From Pseudomonadota bacterium (GTDB lineage Bacteria; Pseudomonadota; Gammaproteobacteria; Burkholderiales; Gallionellaceae): a stretch of 64,000 nucleotides of DNA. Shown here piece by piece: positions 15,429 through 23,757 of the stretch (its first letter is position 1; each line of letters begins with the position of its first letter). The notes under the pieces were generated by a model. The model was not told the origin of the DNA and did no database searches. It saw nothing but the letters and a program-made list of their open reading frames with translations. Both the position numbers and the translations under genes were made by a program. The DNA is taken from assembly GCA_021782365.1 (NCBI GenBank), contig JAJXVB010000004.1, positions 124,001 through 188,000 of the forward strand, read 5' to 3'.

Positions 15429-15822
15429 TTTATTCAGCTTCAGCGAGGGTGGAAGAAATTCTGCGATTTTATGAGTGGCAGCTTACTGCATCCTTTCTGC
15501 CTCTGTTGACCACACTGCCGAATGACCGTTTAGGCCGATGACCTGTCCCTAGGTATATAAATTCCTGGCTGACATGATCAGCAGGCTGTTCATGAGAAAT
15601 CAGCTAAATGTTCGAGAAAGAACATTATAGGTGTTCATGTCGGCCAGAATCTGCACATGGTCTGGGGCTCCCCGCGTTCTGTGTTCAGACAACAAAAAAA
15701 CTATTCTGTATAACAGACCAACCGAGCTAGTCGAATGTGAACAGCGCCGTGAAAACTAATTTTGACTTCAGCAATAATGCGCTTAACAATTTTTCTATAT
15801 CCCAAAGTGAATCCCAAAAAAG
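15429..15822. other. Intergenic right end of the accessory island, no gene seen
   Basis: No frame here is convincing. The stretch may contain the rest of a degenerate attC-like site. The nrdB terminator follows at 15823. Confidence 0.5.
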
Positions 15823-15855
15823 AAAAGGCCCCAAGGTAAAACCCCGAGGCCTTTT
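15823..15855 (-). terminator. Rho-independent terminator downstream of nrdB
   Basis: AAAAGGCC (15823-15830) pairs with GGCCTTTT (15848-15855), and additional CCCC/GGGG pairing is possible on the inside. A U-run follows on the minus strand (TTTTCTTTTTT), so it can end nrdAB transcription; it is nearly symmetric and may work in both directions. Confidence 0.75.
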
Positions 15856-15920
15856 TAACTGACCACTTAAGTCAAATCCGGCAATTCTTAAATCCCCGGT
15901 TAACCTAAATTTACGTTCAG

Positions 15921-15983
15921 AGCAAACTTATCTGTCCGCGAGAGCAAAAATATGTGTCCAAAAAGCAAACTTATGTGTCCGCG
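15921..15983. repeat. Three degenerate 20-bp tandem repeats between nrdB and its terminator
   Basis: AGCAAACTTATCTGTCCGCG (15921-15940), AGCAAAAATATGTGTCCAAA (15943-15962) and AGCAAACTTATGTGTCCGCG (15964-15983) are spaced 21-22 bases apart. Multiple terminal direct repeats of this kind are typical of IS21-type element ends, so this could be a leftover end. No transposase remains. Confidence 0.65.
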
Positions 15984-15997
15984 AACGCGCCTCTTTG

Positions 15998-17134
15998 TTA
16001 GTCCCAGCTCAGCGAGCCGCCGGACTGATATTCTGTCACGCGCGTCTCGAAGAAGTTCTTCTCCTTCTTGAGATCGATCATCTCCGACATCCAGGGGAAG
16101 GGATTGGTCGCGCCCTGATACAGAATGTCGATGCCGATCTGCTGGCAGCGGCGGTTTGCGATGAAGCGCAGATATTCCTTGAACATGCTGGCATTGAGCC
16201 CCAGCACGCCGCGCGGCATGGTGTCCTCCGCATACGCATATTCGAGCTCCACGCCCTTCTGCATCAGGCCGCGGATTTCCTCCCTGAACTCGGGCGTCCA
16301 GAGGTGCGGGTTCTCGAGCTTGATCTGGTTGATCACGTCGACACCGAAGTTCAAGTGCATCGACTCGTCGCGCAGGATGTACTGGTACTGCTCCGCGGCG
16401 CCCGTCATCTTGTTCTGGCGGCCGAGTGCGAGGATCTGCACGAAGCCAACATAGAAGAACAGGCCTTCCATGATGCAGGCGAAAACGATCAGGCTGCGCA
16501 GTAAAGCCTGGTCGGCCTCCACCGTGCCGGTCTTGAACTCGGGGTTGGTCAGGACATCGATGAAGGGCAGCAAAAACTCGTCCTTGTCCCTGATGGAGGA
16601 CACTTCGTGATACATGTTGAAGATCTCGCCTTCGTCGACGCCCAGGCTCTCCACGATGTACTGGTATGCGTGCGTGTGGATCGCCTCTTCGAACGCCTGG
16701 CGCAAGAGGAACTGGCGGCACTCGGGATTGCTGATGTGGCGATAAGTGCCCAGCACGATGTTGTTCGCGGCCAGGCTGTCGGCGGTAGTGAAGAAGCCCA
16801 GGTTGCGTTTGATCAGGCGGCGCTCGTCCTCACTCAGCTTGTCGCTCTTCCACAGCGCGATGTCCGCGGTCATGTTCACTTCCTGCGGCATCCAGTGGTT
16901 TGCGCATGCGGCCAGATATTTTTCCCAGGCCCACTTGTACTTGAACGGCACAAGCTGGTTCACGTCAGCCTGGCAGTTGATGATGCGCTTGTCCTCGACG
17001 CGGATGCGGCCACCGCTCGCCTGCGGCGCCTGAGGCTTCTCCCCATTGAATGCATCGAGAACTTCGGATGGTATCGCACTGGTCGCTTCCGGTGCTGTCT
17101 TGTTCGTTGTTATTTCATCGTCGAATGTCAGCAT
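15998..17134 (-). CDS. nrdB: Class Ia ribonucleotide reductase, small (radical) subunit
   Basis: NrdB holds the di-iron centre and tyrosyl radical needed for dNTP synthesis. The ligand pattern is complete: D119 in [11 protein letters not shown]150 and H153 in [10 protein letters not shown]223 in CIMEGLFF, and E257 and H260 in RDESMH. The radical tyrosine is Y157, so it is not a class Ic (Phe) enzyme. The length of 378 residues is normal. It lies 60 bases downstream of nrdA and is presumably co-transcribed and under the same NrdR control. Confidence 0.97.
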   Translation of the reverse strand: MLTFDDEITTNKTAPEATSAIPSEVLDAFNGEKPQAPQASGGRIRVEDKRIINCQADVNQLVPFKYKWAWEKYLAACANHWMPQEVNMTADIALWKSDKLSEDERRLIKRNLGFFTTADSLAANNIVLGTYRHISNPECRQFLLRQAFEEAIHTHAYQYIVESLGVDEGEIFNMYHEVSSIRDKDEFLLPFIDVLTNPEFKTGTVEADQALLRSLIVFACIMEGLFFYVGFVQILALGRQNKMTGAAEQYQYILRDESMHLNFGVDVINQIKLENPHLWTPEFREEIRGLMQKGVELEYAYAEDTMPRGVLGLNASMFKEYLRFIANRRCQQIGIDILYQGATNPFPWMSEMIDLKKEKNFFETRVTEYQSGGSLSWD

Positions 17135-17194
17135 GTTGTCCCCTTGAAAATTGTCTTGTCTGTTTATTTTATAAATTGCTTCCCGAATGCCTGC

Positions 17195-20026
17195 CTATTG
17201 ACATGCTTCGCACTCAGGGTTATCAATAGAGCAGAACTGCGTCCCTTCGACCTTCGCATCGGGTGCGACTGCGACCGCGTTGAGCGTGCCTGCGCGGCCT
17301 GTCGACTTCTCCGCAGAGGTCGCAGCCAGCGTGCGCAGGTAGTAAGTGGTCTTGAGTCCCCTGACCCATGCGAGCTTGTAGGTTTCGTCGAGCTTCCTTC
17401 CGGAGACGCCCGCCATGTAGATGTTCAGCGACTGGGCCTGGTCTATCCACTTCTGGCGGCGCGATGCGGACTCGATCAGCCACTTCGGCTCGACCTCGAA
17501 TGCAGTCGCATAAAGGTCGCGAAGCTCAGGCGGCACGCGGTCTATCTTGGTCAGGCTGCCGTCGAAGTATTTCAGATCAGAGACCATCACCTCGTCCCAG
17601 ACGCCCAGCGCCTTCAAGTCCGCAACCAGGTATTCGTTGATCACGGTGAATTCGCCCGAGAGGTTAGACTTCACGAAGATGTTCTGGTAGGTCGGCTCTA
17701 TGCAGGCTGAAACGCCGATGATGTTCGAGATGGTCGCAGTCGGCGCGATCGCGATGCAGTTGGAGTTCCTCATGCCGTACTGCCTGATGCGCGAACGCAG
17801 AAGATCCCAGTCCATGCTCGATGACATGTCCACATCGACATAGCCGCCGCGCTCCTCGCGCAAAAGGGCCAGCGTGTCCTGCGGCAGTATGCCCTTGTCC
17901 CAGAGGCTGCCACGGTAAGAAGAATAGCGGCCGCGCTCCTCTGCCAGTTCGGTGGATGCGAGATAGGCGTAGTAGCAGACCGCCTCCATCGAGCGGTCGG
18001 CGAATTCGACGGCCTCTTCGGAAGAATAGGGCATGCGCAGCGCGTGCAGGCAGTCCTGGAAGCCCATGATGCCGAGGCCAACCGGGCGGTGCTTGAAGTT
18101 CGAGTTGCGCGCCTTATTCACCGCGTAGTAGTTGATGTCGATCACGTTGTCCAGCATGCGCATCGCGGTACAAACGGTGCGGCGCAGCTTTTCAAGATCG
18201 AACTGTCCCGCCTTCTCGTGACCTGCAGGATAGAGGTGCGCGAGCAGGTTCACCGAGCCCAGGTTGCACACCGCGATCTCGTCCGCATTGGTGTTAAGCG
18301 TGATCTCGGTGCAGAGGTTGGAGCTGTGCACCACGCCCACATGCTGCTGCGGCGAGCGGATGTTGCACGGATCCTTGAAGGTGATCCAGGGATGGCCGGT
18401 CTCGAAGAGCATGGTCAGCATCTTGCGCCACAGGCTCGCAGCCGGAATCGTCTTATATAGCTTGAGCTCGCCGCTTGCCGCCTTCGCCTCGTAGCCGATA
18501 TAGGCCGCTTCGAATTCCAGGCCGAAAAGATCGTGCAGCTCGGGCACGTCGGAAGGCGAGAAGAGCGTCCAGTTGCCGCCCTCCATCACGCGCTTCATGA
18601 AGAGATCCGGTATCCAGTTCGCGGTGTTCATGTCGTGCGTGCGGCGGCGGTCGTCGCCGGTGTTCTTGCGCAGATCGAGGAACTCCTCTATGTCCAGATG
18701 CCAGGTCTCGAGATACGCGCACACGGCGCCCTTCCTCTTGCCGCCCTGGTTAACCGCGACGGCGGTGTCGTTCACCACCTTGAGGAAGGGGACCACGCCC
18801 TGCGATTCACCGTTGGTGCCCTTGATGTGCGCGCCCAGCGCCCTGACAGGCGTCCAGTCGTTGCCCAGGCCGCCTGCGAATTTCGCGAGCAGCGCGTTGT
18901 CCTTGATCGCCTCGTAGATGCCATCCAGGTCGTCCTCGACGGTCGTGAGGTAACAGGAGGAGAGCTGGGAGCGGCGAGAACCCGAATTGAACAGCGTGGG
19001 CGTGGAGCACATGAAGTCGAAGCTCGAGAGCAGGCGATAGAACTCGATCGCGCGCTCCTCGCGCTCTATCTCGTTCAAAGCCAAGCCCATCGCAACACGC
19101 ATGAAGAATATCTGCGGCGTCTCGATGCGCGTCCCCTTGATGTGCAGGAAATAGCGGTCGTACAAGGTCTGAAGTCCTAAATAGCCGAACTGCATGTCGC
19201 GCGATGTGTCGAGCTCGGCGGCAAGCCTTTGCAAATCGAAGCTCGCAAGGCGCTCGTCCAGAAGCTCTGCCGAAATGCCGCGCTTGATGAACTTGGGGAA
19301 ATACTCGACGGTGCGCGATGCGACGTCTATTGGGGCCACATCCCCGCCGAACACTTCGCTGCAGATGTTGTCGAGCAACAGGCGCGCAGTGACGAAGTTG
19401 TATGCGGGCTCCTTCTCGATCAGGGCGCGCGCGGAAAGAATCAGACACTTGTGCACCTCGTGCTGTGGCACGCCGTCATACATGTCCTTCAATGCGCCCT
19501 GGATCACGGTCTCCACGCTCACCACATCGCCCAGGCCAGAACATGCGGACTGCACCACGGCAGTGATGCGGTCGAGATCCAGCGGGCGCAGGACGCCATC
19601 CGTTCCCGTCACATTGATCACATGCACGGGCTGCTGGGTCTTGGACTGGGCGCGCTCCCTCGAGCGCTCCTCGCGGTAGAGCACATAGGCGCGCGCGACG
19701 TCGTGCTCGCCTGAGCGCATCAGCCCGAGCTCGACCTGGTCCTGTATGTCCTCGATGTGCAGCGTGCCGCCGTTTGGCTGGCGGCGCATCAGCGCGTGCA
19801 CCACGCCGAGCGTCAGATGCTCGACCAGTTCGCGAACGCGGGATGAGACCGCAGCCTGGCTGCCGCTCACGGCGATGAACGCCTTGGTCAGCGCGATCGA
19901 AATTTTCGCGGGTTCGAAAACCACCACGGAGCCGTTGCGGCGGATCACCTTGTATTGATCGAATTGGTCGTCAGTGCGTACGTCTGCGGGGGACATCATG
20001 GAACCAGGAATAGCGGTGTTTGGCAT
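17195..20026 (-). CDS. nrdA: Class Ia ribonucleotide reductase, large (catalytic) subunit
   Basis: NrdA reduces ribonucleoside diphosphates. The 943-residue protein carries two N-terminal ATP-cones (about 25-125, YKVIRRNGSVVVFEP; and about 133-218, VHVINVTGTDGVLRPLD), as in the Pseudomonas-type long NrdA, which suggests overall activity control by ATP/dATP. The catalytic cysteines are C358 (SQLSSCYL), C572 (SSNLCTEI) and C587 (EIAVCNLG), and the C-terminal redox pair is in ECEACQ. The ATG at 20026 has AAGGA upstream. Two NrdR boxes lie 44-88 bases before the start. Confidence 0.97.
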   Translation of the reverse strand: MPNTAIPGSMMSPADVRTDDQFDQYKVIRRNGSVVVFEPAKISIALTKAFIAVSGSQAAVSSRVRELVEHLTLGVVHALMRRQPNGGTLHIEDIQDQVELGLMRSGEHDVARAYVLYREERSRERAQSKTQQPVHVINVTGTDGVLRPLDLDRITAVVQSACSGLGDVVSVETVIQGALKDMYDGVPQHEVHKCLILSARALIEKEPAYNFVTARLLLDNICSEVFGGDVAPIDVASRTVEYFPKFIKRGISAELLDERLASFDLQRLAAELDTSRDMQFGYLGLQTLYDRYFLHIKGTRIETPQIFFMRVAMGLALNEIEREERAIEFYRLLSSFDFMCSTPTLFNSGSRRSQLSSCYLTTVEDDLDGIYEAIKDNALLAKFAGGLGNDWTPVRALGAHIKGTNGESQGVVPFLKVVNDTAVAVNQGGKRKGAVCAYLETWHLDIEEFLDLRKNTGDDRRRTHDMNTANWIPDLFMKRVMEGGNWTLFSPSDVPELHDLFGLEFEAAYIGYEAKAASGELKLYKTIPAASLWRKMLTMLFETGHPWITFKDPCNIRSPQQHVGVVHSSNLCTEITLNTNADEIAVCNLGSVNLLAHLYPAGHEKAGQFDLEKLRRTVCTAMRMLDNVIDINYYAVNKARNSNFKHRPVGLGIMGFQDCLHALRMPYSSEEAVEFADRSMEAVCYYAYLASTELAEERGRYSSYRGSLWDKGILPQDTLALLREERGGYVDVDMSSSMDWDLLRSRIRQYGMRNSNCIAIAPTATISNIIGVSACIEPTYQNIFVKSNLSGEFTVINEYLVADLKALGVWDEVMVSDLKYFDGSLTKIDRVPPELRDLYATAFEVEPKWLIESASRRQKWIDQAQSLNIYMAGVSGRKLDETYKLAWVRGLKTTYYLRTLAATSAEKSTGRAGTLNAVAVAPDAKVEGTQFCSIDNPECEACQ

Positions 20027-20067
20027 GAGCGTATCCTTTTTTATAGGCTGATCGGAAATTCAGAGAA

Positions 20068-20114
20068 CCACTATATATAGTATTTTTTTCAGCGGCCGGA
20101 GCTAATTGTAGTGC
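20068..20114. promoter_or_regulatory. Pair of NrdR boxes upstream of nrdA
   Basis: Box 1 has the perfect palindrome ACTATATATAGT (20070-20081), matching the NrdR consensus ACAcwATATATwGTGT. Box 2 is weaker (GCTAATTGTAGT, 20101-20112; 8 of 12 positions like box 1). The starts are exactly 31 bases apart, the three-turn spacing typical of NrdR operators. The regulator gene nrdR is also in this window (57001-57465). Confidence 0.8.
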
Positions 20115-20190
20115 CATTGAGGAATATTGCAAGCGGAAAAATATTACTGAAAAATTAAGCCAAGACGAATCAAAGGACTGCGCGGCAGCG

Positions 20191-21057
20191 CTATTTTTTC
20201 AGGCGCTCGTATTCCGAGATGACCTGTGCGCCGAGCAGGAAAAGGGTCGCCGCGATCTCCATGCTGAACAGCGCGACCACCGGGGTCGTGAGCGATCCGT
20301 AGACGATGCTCGCCTTGGATAGGCTGGAGAAATACCAGATCAGGATGCGGCGGATGACCTCCCAGAGCGACATCGCAACGAAGCCCCCAATCAGCGCATG
20401 GCTCGGCCGCGTCCTCCCCATCGGCAGGACGAGATAGAGCATCGTCAAAATGAAAGTCTCGACCAGAAGCCCTAACAGATAGAGAAGCGCGCCGGACAGA
20501 CCCTTCAATGGCCACTGATGGCCAAAAAAATGCACGCTCTCCTGCGCCATGCTCTGCAGCGTGACAGAGACCACCGTCATGCCGAGCAGGCAAAGACCGA
20601 GCAGAAGCACGAAGAAATAGGGAAGGATCGCGGAAACCAGGAAATGGCGTCTCCCTATGTTTTTCCTGTGAGAGAAGATCACCGCCATCGATTTCTCGAG
20701 CACGGAAAAGGCGAGCGAACTGAAGAAGACCAGGGTCACCGTGAGCGCCAGACCAATCTCGGTCTGGTTCTCGAGGAGCCCCGAGATGTCCTTGAGGACC
20801 GCCCTGGACTGGCTCGGCACGAGCCATGCCAGTGAATGGCCGATCGCCGAAAGCAGCTCTGCGCGCTCTACCCAGTGCGAGAGCACGATGGCGGACAACG
20901 TCAGCAAAGGCACCATGGAGAGCAGCGCGTAATATGCGATCGCCCCCGCCAGAAGCAGGCCGTGGTTGCGGCTGAAATCCCGCAGCGTCTGCCGTGCAAA
21001 TCCGGCTGCCGATCTCAGCCCACTGAAAGTCTTGCTGCTGGGAAGCGGCGCGCTCAC
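20191..21057 (-). CDS. YihY/BrkB-family inner-membrane protein
   Basis: This 288-residue protein has about six membrane segments (for example HGLLLAGAIAYYALLSMVPLL and ILPYFFVLLLGLCLLGM) and the YihY-family signatures AYYALLSMVPLL and GSLTTPVVALFSMEIAATLFLLGAQ. The family is sometimes labelled ribonuclease BN by error; its real role is unclear. The ATG overlaps the stop of the upstream N-acyltransferase gene by 4 bases. Confidence 0.9.
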   Translation of the reverse strand: MSAPLPSSKTFSGLRSAAGFARQTLRDFSRNHGLLLAGAIAYYALLSMVPLLTLSAIVLSHWVERAELLSAIGHSLAWLVPSQSRAVLKDISGLLENQTEIGLALTVTLVFFSSLAFSVLEKSMAVIFSHRKNIGRRHFLVSAILPYFFVLLLGLCLLGMTVVSVTLQSMAQESVHFFGHQWPLKGLSGALLYLLGLLVETFILTMLYLVLPMGRTRPSHALIGGFVAMSLWEVIRRILIWYFSSLSKASIVYGSLTTPVVALFSMEIAATLFLLGAQVISEYERLKK

Positions 21058-22184
21058 GTCTCTTGAGGCGCCTTGAAAGGGCTGCGCTCGTTAAGGGAGT
21101 CCACATATTCGGCGACGGCATCCTTCTCGCGGGAAAGATAGTCCTCGACGGCGCGGGAAAACTGCGGATGAGCGAGCCAGTGCGCGGAGCGCGTGGTCAC
21201 CGGAAGAAATCCCCTCGCAAGCTTGTGTTCGCCCTGAGCCCCCCCTTCGAACTTCCTTATCCCGTGCGCGATGCAATACTCGATCGCCTGGTAATAGCAT
21301 GTCTCGAAATGCAGGCCCGAATGGAATTCGAAGGTCCCCCAGGAGCGCCCGTACAGCGCCTCATCGGTCATATAGTTCAAAGCGCTGGCGATGGGCTTTC
21401 CCTCTCTACTCGCGATCACGAGCAGCGCATGTTCAGGCAGGGCCTGCCCCATGAGCTGGAAGAAGTCCTCGTTTAACTGGTGCGGAGAACCATGCAATGC
21501 CAGAGTGTGCAGATAACAGGATGCGAAGAAGGACCAGTCCTCGCGCGTCGCATCGGTGCCAAGAACGCACTGCAATTCGATGCCGGCTTCGATCACGCGC
21601 CGCCTCTCCTGTTTTATGCGCTTTCTCTTGTCGCGACTCAAGGTTGAGAGGAAGTCCTCGAAGTCGCGATAGCCTTCGTTCTTCCAGTGGAACTGCACAT
21701 CCTGGCGCATCATCATGCCGAGATCCTGAGCCAGCGCCGCATCGGATTCATTCAGAAAAAGCGCATGCAGCGAGGAGACGCCGATTTCCTTCGCGTAGTT
21801 CAAAGCGGCAGAAAGCAGGGTCCGCCTCGCATCCTCGGATTCTGCGAGCAGCCTTCTCCCCGTAACCGGCGTGAAGGGGACGGTGCAAACGAGCTTGGGA
21901 TAATAGTTAAGGCCGTGGCGATGATATGCGTCGGCCCAAGCGAAGTCGAAAACATGCTCTCCGAAGGAGTTCGTCTTCAGATAAAGCGGCATTCCGCCGA
22001 CGAGCCTGCCCTCCTCCCAAAGCGTGAAAAACTGCGTCTTCCAGCCGTACTTGGGGGCAGCGCAACCGCTTTCCTGCAGCGCATGAAAGAAGGCGTGCGA
22101 CAGCAGGGGATCCCCCTTCGCGATCGCATCCCAATCCGCGGCGGGAATTTCCGTAAGGCTTTCGATGATCCTTGTCTGATACAT
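21054..22184 (-). CDS. GNAT-like N-acyltransferase (COG3146/DUF482 family)
   Basis: The protein resembles the peptidogalycan/FemAB-like N-acyltransferases: MYQTRIIESLTEIPAADWDAI at the start, FDFAWADAYHRHGLNYYPKLV in the middle, and GLHFETCYYQAIEYCI with FEGGAQGEHKLARGFLP near the end. I chose ATG 22184 because the upstream extension (to 22319) is not conserved-looking and runs into the divergent promoter region. About 376 residues is the usual family length. The substrate is unknown. Confidence 0.88.
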   Translation of the reverse strand: MYQTRIIESLTEIPAADWDAIAKGDPLLSHAFFHALQESGCAAPKYGWKTQFFTLWEEGRLVGGMPLYLKTNSFGEHVFDFAWADAYHRHGLNYYPKLVCTVPFTPVTGRRLLAESEDARRTLLSAALNYAKEIGVSSLHALFLNESDAALAQDLGMMMRQDVQFHWKNEGYRDFEDFLSTLSRDKRKRIKQERRRVIEAGIELQCVLGTDATREDWSFFASCYLHTLALHGSPHQLNEDFFQLMGQALPEHALLVIASREGKPIASALNYMTDEALYGRSWGTFEFHSGLHFETCYYQAIEYCIAHGIRKFEGGAQGEHKLARGFLPVTTRSAHWLAHPQFSRAVEDYLSREKDAVAEYVDSLNERSPFKAPQET

Positions 22185-22306
22185 GAGGCTATTGTAGTGC
22201 GAGTCACATCCTGCAGCACCGGTGCGGCAGAAAAATCTCCATGAGGCGTTGCCGTTTCGGGAAAAATGGATCAGAATCAGCAAATGCTTATTATCACGGA
22301 ACAGCC

Positions 22307-23413
22307 ATGAACACTCCATCCGACCCGAAACTGCTGATGCGCTCGATCATACAGCGCATCGCCACCGGCCCAGATCTCTCGAAGGACATCAGCCGCGAAG
22401 AGGCGCGCCTGGGCACCCTGGCCATCATCGAAAACCAGATAGACCCGGTGCAGGTCGCCATCTTCTTCATCGCGCTGCGCATGAAGCGGGAAACCATGGA
22501 CGAGAACCTGGGCGTGCTCGAAGCGGTGCTTCAAACGACCAGACGCGTTGTGGCCGATGTGGACGAGGTGGTCGACATAGGCGACCCCTACGACGGCTAC
22601 AACCGTTGTCTGCCCACCGCGCCTTTCCTAGGTCCCCTGCTTGGCGAACTCGGCGTGCATGTGGTGAGCCACGGGCTCGACAAGGTTGGTCCCAAGTATG
22701 GCGTGACCGCGCGCCATATCCTTCAGGCAGCAGGCGTTCCTGTTGACCTTTCTCCGCAGGAAGCGGCGGCGCGCCTCGCAGATCCAAAAACCGGCTGGAC
22801 CTACATAGACCAGGCGCAATCCAATCCCGGCATGCACGGCCTGGTCGGCCTGCGCGCGCAGATGATCAAGCGCCAGGTGCTGACCACGGTCGAGGTGCTC
22901 TCAAAGCCGATCGCCGGCCGCAAAAAAACCCATTTCATCACGGGCTTCGTGCACAAGCCCTATCCTCCGATCTATGCGGAGCTCGCGCGCGTTGCAGGGT
23001 TCGACACCGCCTGCATCATACGCGGCGTGGAAGGAGGCGTCGTGCCTTCTCTGCGCCAGCCCGGACGCTACTTCCACTATCAAGACATGGGGCCTGAAAG
23101 CGAAGTGGCGATCGATCCCGAAGCGCTCGGCATCAAGCAGGATGTGAGGTCGGTTCCCCTGCCGGGCACTGTGGCGACCGCCGAAGGAGAGGACGAGATC
23201 GTCGCCGCGATCGACATCCCCGCCACCGCGCGCGCAGCAGCACAAGCCGGCATGGCAGCCCTGAAGGGGGAAAAGGGCGCTTACTACGACTCTCTTGTAT
23301 TGAGCGGAGCCATCATCCTGAATCACGTCGGCAAGGCAAAAAGCCTGAACGATGCCGCAGCACAGATACGCACTGTTCTCGACTCGGGCCGCGCCGCAGG
23401 GCGGGTTAAGTGA
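22307..23413 (+). CDS. Anthranilate phosphoribosyltransferase-like (TrpD2-type) protein
   Basis: The fold is that of the TrpD/YbiB family: an N-terminal helical domain (ISREEARLGTLAIIENQIDPVQ) and a phosphoribosyltransferase-like domain. The glycine-rich PRPP site of true TrpD (GTGGDG) is replaced by IGDPYDGYNR, and the KHGNR motif by SHGLDKV, so it is probably not a tryptophan enzyme. I take ATG 22307 as the start. The E. coli relative YbiB/TrpD2 binds nucleic acid; whether that holds here is unknown. It overlaps the next (Rieske) gene by 1 base, suggesting the two work together. Confidence 0.82.
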   Translation: MNTPSDPKLLMRSIIQRIATGPDLSKDISREEARLGTLAIIENQIDPVQVAIFFIALRMKRETMDENLGVLEAVLQTTRRVVADVDEVVDIGDPYDGYNRCLPTAPFLGPLLGELGVHVVSHGLDKVGPKYGVTARHILQAAGVPVDLSPQEAAARLADPKTGWTYIDQAQSNPGMHGLVGLRAQMIKRQVLTTVEVLSKPIAGRKKTHFITGFVHKPYPPIYAELARVAGFDTACIIRGVEGGVVPSLRQPGRYFHYQDMGPESEVAIDPEALGIKQDVRSVPLPGTVATAEGEDEIVAAIDIPATARAAAQAGMAALKGEKGAYYDSLVLSGAIILNHVGKAKSLNDAAAQIRTVLDSGRAAGRVK

Positions 23414-23721
23414 TGGAAGGCTATGTCGCGGTCGCCCAGGAGGGAGAGCTCAAGCCCCAGCAGATGAAGCGCGTCGTGATAGGCGGCAAGCGGCTTCTGC
23501 TGTGCAATTCGAAGGGCGATCTCCACTGCGTCGACGAGATGTGCAGCCACGAGGATTATTCGCTCTATCTTGGCTGCATCAAGGACGGCAAGATCAAGTG
23601 CTCACTGCACGGCAGCTATTTCGACCTTGCGACTGGGAACCCCACCTGCGAGCCTGCGGATCAGCCGATACGCACCTACCCCGTGAAGGTTTCATCGGGG
23701 CAGGTTTGGGTCAAGGCCTGA
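23413..23721 (+). CDS. Rieske [2Fe-2S] ferredoxin
   Basis: This is a soluble Rieske-type electron carrier of 102 residues from ATG 23413 (TGATG junction with the previous gene). The two cluster-binding motifs are CSH (CSHEDYSLYLG) and CSLH (KCSLHGSYFD), about 17 residues apart as in ferredoxins of dioxygenase systems and NirD-like proteins. No oxygenase or reductase is adjacent, so its partner is not known. Coupling to the TrpD-like gene is the main clue. Confidence 0.93.
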   Translation: MEGYVAVAQEGELKPQQMKRVVIGGKRLLLCNSKGDLHCVDEMCSHEDYSLYLGCIKDGKIKCSLHGSYFDLATGNPTCEPADQPIRTYPVKVSSGQVWVKA

Positions 23722-23731
23722 ATCTTCATTC

Positions 23732-23757
23732 AAAATTCCGCCAAAAGGCGGAATCTC
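23732..23757. terminator. Hairpin between convergent genes
   Basis: ATTCCGCC (23735-23742) pairs with GGCGGAAT (23747-23754) around AAAA. On the minus strand TTTTG follows the stem, so it likely ends transcription of the TPR lipoprotein gene; it may also act for the Rieske gene. Confidence 0.65.

Larger units (their letters stand above)
12580..15430 (+). mobile_element. Integron-like gene cassette array without integrase
   Basis: Three reading frames in one direction (12681, 13103, 14115) are each followed or flanked by recombination-site-like sequence: a canonical 57-base attC at 12895-12951, a second attC at 13788-13850, and a 20-base inverted repeat with GTTAGCC/GGCTAAC cores at 14031-14050 and 15409-15428. 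The genes are AT-rich compared with the flanking chromosome and have no clear relatives. No tyrosine recombinase of the IntI type is present in the window, so this would be an isolated attC cluster. The two attC sites are clear; the TIR unit as a third cassette is inference. Confidence 0.65.

Noticed and set aside
16607..17710. Plus-strand frame of 367 codons across nrdB and nrdA
   Set aside because: Crosses two well-supported genes and their gap on the opposite strand; no domain is visible.
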